A stretch of 7,971 nt of DNA, from contig JAFAFN010000562.1 of NCBI GenBank assembly GCA_023423475.1, positions 1 through 7,971 on the forward strand, read 5' to 3'. The notes beneath the pieces are model-generated. The model was not told where the DNA came from. It was given only the letters and a program-made list of their open reading frames with translations, and did no database searches. Each line of letters opens with the position of its first letter. Position 1 is the first letter of the stretch. Shown here piece after piece: positions 5,168-7,971 of this stretch. Origin of the DNA: Actinomycetes bacterium (lineage in GTDB: Bacteria; Actinomycetota; Acidimicrobiia; Acidimicrobiales; Microtrichaceae). Both the position numbers and the translations under genes were made by a program.

Positions 5168-7971
5168 GCACCGCACGCGCCGGTGGCGCGCTCCACACCC
5201 TGACCTCGGACCGCCGCGCGGTCGGCGCCATGTGGCTGGTCGGCCTCCTGGCCGCATGGGCGGCCGCCGCGGCGTTCCTGCCCAACGGCGCGCCGCTCGG
5301 ACTCGTCGCCATCGGCGCCGTGCTCGGCTCGTCGACCGGCCTGGCCGCGGTCGGCGTGATCCTGGTCTGGCGTGCGAACCGCGTCGTGAACTTCGCCGCC
5401 GGCGCACTCGGCGGCGCGGCGGCGCTCGGCTCGCTCAACCTGTTCCTGACATGGGAGTGGCCGTACTGGTCGGCGGTGCTCAGCGCCGTGGTGCTCGGAC
5501 TGGTGTTCGGTGGGCTGGTCGAGATCACCGTCATCCGACGGTTCGCGAACGCCCCCCGACTCGTGCTGACCGTCGCCACCATCGGCCTCGCCCAGCTGCT
5601 CGGCGGCATCGAGCTCGCCATCCCGAAGTACATGTTCGGCATCGAGTCGCCGATCCTCGGCGCGTTCGAGACACCGCTCACGTCGACCAACTTCGAGCTC
5701 GGCCCGGTCATCATCACCGGCGACCACCTGCTCGTCGCCGCCGTGGTGCCCATCGTGGTCGCTGGCCTCGCCTGGTTCCTCAAGCGGTCCCTCGCCGGCA
5801 CCGCGATCCGCGCCGCGTCGGAGAACACCGACCGTGCCCGCCTGCTCGGCGTGCCGGTCCGCAACCTGACCACCATCGTCTGGATGCTCGCCGGCGCGCT
5901 GGCTGCACTGACCTTCGTGCTCAAGGCCCCGTTCCTCGGCGCGACGCCATCGGCCATCGCCGGCCCCGCGGTCATGCTCCCGGCGTTGACCGCCGCGGTC
6001 GTCGCCCGCATGGAGTCGATGCCCGTCGCGTTCGGCGCCGCGGTCGTGCTCGGCGTCGTCGAGCAGGTCGTTCGGTGGAACACCTCGAGCCCCGAGCTCG
6101 TCGACGTGGTGCTCTTCGTGATCATCGTCGCCGCCCTGCTGCTGCGCCGCTCCAACGGCTCCCGGGCACACGACGCGGACGGCGGCTGGCGCGAGGCCGA
6201 GCTCATTCGACCGCTCGCTCCGGCCATCGCCTCGCTGCGATCGGTGCAGTGGACCAAACGGGCGGGCCTCGTCGCACTCATTGCGCTCGCGGTGGTCGTT
6301 CCCCTGCTCGTCGGGCCGGGCACCTCGTACTCGCTGTCGATCATGACGGTCTGGGCGATCGTTGCGGTCAGCCTGGTGGTGCTCACCGGCTGGGGCGGCC
6401 AGATCAGCCTCGGTCAGTTCGCACTCGTCGGTGTCGGCGCGATGGTGGCCGGCAACCTCGTCTCGCGCTGGAACGTCGATCTGTTCATCACCCTGGCGGT
6501 CGCCGCCGCCGCGGGCTCGCTGGCTGCGCTGCTGCTCGGCATCCCCGCGCTGAAGATCCGAGGACCGTTCCTGGCCGTGGTCACGCTCGCGTTCGCGGTG
6601 GTGCTCGACGGCTACGTGCTCAATCCGAACGTCTTCCCCGAGATCATCCCCCAGGACGTCGGTCGTCCGTCCCTGTGGGCTCGACTCGACCTCGAGAACG
6701 AGCGCTACATGCTGTGGTTCTCACTGGCGATCCTGGCCCTGGTCATCGTGTTGGCCCGCGGGGTCCGCAACTCGCGATCCGGGCGCCTGCTGATCGCCGC
6801 GCGTGACAACGCCAAGGCGACCGAGGCCGCGTCGGTGTCGACCCGGAAGGTCACGCTGTCCGGCTTCGTCTTCTCCGGTGCGCTCGCCGGTCTGGCCGGC
6901 GGTCTGCACGTGCTCCTGCTGCACGGCGCCAGGGTCGGTTCGTACCAGCCGGTCCAGTCCGTCGAGATCTTCTCGATGGCCACCATCGGCGGGCTCGGCT
7001 CCATCGGTGGCGCCATCAGCGGTGCCGCCGGCATGCGAGGGCTCCAGGACCTCGACCAGACGATCCGGCTGATCGCGGCCGGCACCGGCGTGCTCGTCGT
7101 GCTCTGGCTGATCCCCTCCGGACTGGCCGGTCTGGCCGCCAGGGTGCGGGACATGGTGGTGCGGCGGGTCGCCGCACGCCACGGTCTCGACATCGAGGGC
7201 CGCCCACTCCCGCTGCCCGCCCCCGAGCTCACCCTCGTCGGCGCCGACCAGGCTGCCGACGGGCACTCGGACGGGTCGGCACCCGACGCGCCGGCCAGCC
7301 CGCCCGTGGCGGAACCGGCCCTCGCCGTCGCTGAGGAGCCGGCGGTCGTGGACGCGCCCGTGGCCGAACTGGCCGAGGGGGAGCTGCGAGCCAGCGGCAT
7401 CGACGTCTCCTACGGCCGACTCCAGGTCCTCTTCGACCTCGACCTCGACGTCGCCGAGGGCGAGATCGTCGCGCTGCTCGGTACCAACGGCGCCGGCAAG
7501 TCGACGCTGCTCAAGGCCATCTGCGGCCTCATCCCGAGCACCGGGACGGTGCGTCTCGGCGGCGTCGACCTGACCGGCAAGTCCGCCGAGCAGATCGTCA
7601 CCGAGGGCATCGCCCTCATGCCCGGCGGCAAGGCCATCTTCCCGACGCTCAGCGTCGACGACCACCTGCGGCTCTCGTGCTGGACCTTCCGCAAGGAGTC
7701 GGCCCGGATCGACGAGGACCTCGCCACGGTCCACGAGCTGTTCCCGATCCTCGCCGAGCGGCGCTCGCAGCTCGCCGGCGACCTCTCCGGCGGCGAGCAG
7801 CAGCAGCTGGCCCTTGCCATGACGCTCATGCTGCGTCCGAAGGTCCTGCTGATCGACGAGCTGTCGCTCGGTCTCGCCCCCATGATCGTCGGCGCGCTGT
7901 GCGATGTCGTGCGTCGCCTGAACGCCGTCGGCATGACCGTCGTCGTCGTCGAGCAGTCGGTCAACGTGGCG
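5164..7971 (+). CDS. Fused LivH-LivM permease and LivF-like ATPase of an ABC importer (3' end beyond the window)
   Basis: One uninterrupted frame of 936 codons reaches the window edge with no stop. Residues about 25-329 are a LivH-type permease, with RANRVVNFAAGALG (70-83) matching the usual RVINFAxG motif and SENTDRARLLGVPV at about 219-232. Residues about 366-665 are a LivM-type permease, with LTGWGGQISLGQF (407-419), the IPALKIRGPFLAVVTLAFA segment and AARDNAKA (545-552). An Ala/Pro/Val/Glu linker (about 680-739) leads to an ATPase with Walker A GTNGAGKST (773-781), signature LSGGEQQQ (874-881), Walker B VLLIDE (894-899) and D-loop SLGLAP (901-906). Absence of an RTFQ motif, the presence of SLGLAP and a late VEQS support LivF over LivG. 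The GTG start overlaps the previous stop (GTGA), with only AGG next to it as Shine-Dalgarno. ATG at 5230 is an alternative but would shorten the N-terminus. The ATPase lacks its last 40 or so residues here, and the LivG partner is not seen. Confidence 0.9.
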   Translation, partial: MSTARAGGALHTLTSDRRAVGAMWLVGLLAAWAAAAAFLPNGAPLGLVAIGAVLGSSTGLAAVGVILVWRANRVVNFAAGALGGAAALGSLNLFLTWEWPYWSAVLSAVVLGLVFGGLVEITVIRRFANAPRLVLTVATIGLAQLLGGIELAIPKYMFGIESPILGAFETPLTSTNFELGPVIITGDHLLVAAVVPIVVAGLAWFLKRSLAGTAIRAASENTDRARLLGVPVRNLTTIVWMLAGALAALTFVLKAPFLGATPSAIAGPAVMLPALTAAVVARMESMPVAFGAAVVLGVVEQVVRWNTSSPELVDVVLFVIIVAALLLRRSNGSRAHDADGGWREAELIRPLAPAIASLRSVQWTKRAGLVALIALAVVVPLLVGPGTSYSLSIMTVWAIVAVSLVVLTGWGGQISLGQFALVGVGAMVAGNLVSRWNVDLFITLAVAAAAGSLAALLLGIPALKIRGPFLAVVTLAFAVVLDGYVLNPNVFPEIIPQDVGRPSLWARLDLENERYMLWFSLAILALVIVLARGVRNSRSGRLLIAARDNAKATEAASVSTRKVTLSGFVFSGALAGLAGGLHVLLLHGARVGSYQPVQSVEIFSMATIGGLGSIGGAISGAAGMRGLQDLDQTIRLIAAGTGVLVVLWLIPSGLAGLAARVRDMVVRRVAARHGLDIEGRPLPLPAPELTLVGADQAADGHSDGSAPDAPASPPVAEPALAVAEEPAVVDAPVAELAEGELRASGIDVSYGRLQVLFDLDLDVAEGEIVALLGTNGAGKSTLLKAICGLIPSTGTVRLGGVDLTGKSAEQIVTEGIALMPGGKAIFPTLSVDDHLRLSCWTFRKESARIDEDLATVHELFPILAERRSQLAGDLSGGEQQQLALAMTLMLRPKVLLIDELSLGLAPMIVGALCDVVRRLNAVGMTVVVVEQSVNVA
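7301..7374 (+). repeat. Short in-frame direct repeat in the permease-ATPase linker
   Basis: Positions 7301-7320 and 7355-7374 match at 18 of 20 bases, 54 bases (18 codons) apart. They encode a recurring PVAE/PVAEL unit in a low-complexity linker. This looks like local duplication lengthening the tether between the LivM and LivF domains. It is useful as evidence that the segment is a flexible linker and not a folded domain. Confidence 0.55.

Noticed and set aside
4277..6386. Several minus-strand frames and a plus-strand frame (5076-6806) over the permease region
   Set aside because: All are Arg-, Ser- or Thr-rich translations in non-coding frames. The true frame from 5164 shows continuous LivH and LivM motifs.
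6705..7964. Minus-strand frames opposite the LivM-LivF region
   Set aside because: They are antisense to clear Walker A, signature and Walker B motifs and show no domain of their own.
7381..7971. LivG identity for the fused ATPase
   Set aside because: The RTFQ segment and AAGMNP-type D-loop expected of LivG are missing. SLGLAP and VEQS are LivF-type.

Overview
The window is very GC-rich. Third codon positions in the clear genes are almost all G or C, start codons include GTG, and several antiparallel reading frames stay open, as expected at high GC. The protein families (a membrane-anchored periplasmic-binding protein, a fused LivH-LivM-ATPase chain, an AlgI-type acyltransferase) point to a high-GC actinobacterium. 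An Acidimicrobiia-like lineage is my inference from protein style and cannot be proven from this window.

Layout: (1) Positions 1-67 hold the tail of a minus-strand gene cluster. A possible partial gene start overlaps a strong G-quadruplex-type motif. (2) Positions 68-1669, minus strand, encode a complete AlgI/MBOAT-type polysaccharide O-acyltransferase with an unusual hydrophilic insert of about 75 residues. (3) Positions 1670-1979 are a divergent intergenic region. It has a perfect AT-rich palindrome, a possible promoter, a leader with two mutually exclusive stems, and two competing translation starts for the plus-strand operon. (4) Positions 1980-7971, plus strand, are a tightly packed operon of three genes joined by 4-base overlaps (ATGA, then GTGA). 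The first encodes an unrecognised exported protein with a C-terminal membrane anchor and an Asp/Phe/Ser repeat. The second encodes an ABC substrate-binding protein tethered by an N-terminal membrane anchor and a long linker. The third encodes a single polypeptide carrying LivH-like permease, LivM-like permease and LivF-like ATPase domains, and it runs off the right edge still open.

How they work together: the operon looks like a branched-chain-amino-acid-family (HAAT) ABC importer remodelled in architecture. Both permeases and one ATPase are one chain, the binding protein is anchored by a transmembrane helix instead of a lipid, and an extra anchored surface protein is translationally coupled to it. 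The partner ATPase (LivG type) is not in the window and is expected downstream or later in the same chain. The substrate cannot be read from the sequence. The divergent acyltransferase gene probably modifies a surface polysaccharide and has no visible functional tie to the importer beyond the shared intergenic region.

The fusion and the unknown coupled surface protein are the most interesting items. I see no CRISPR array, tRNA, rRNA, insertion sequence or phage feature.
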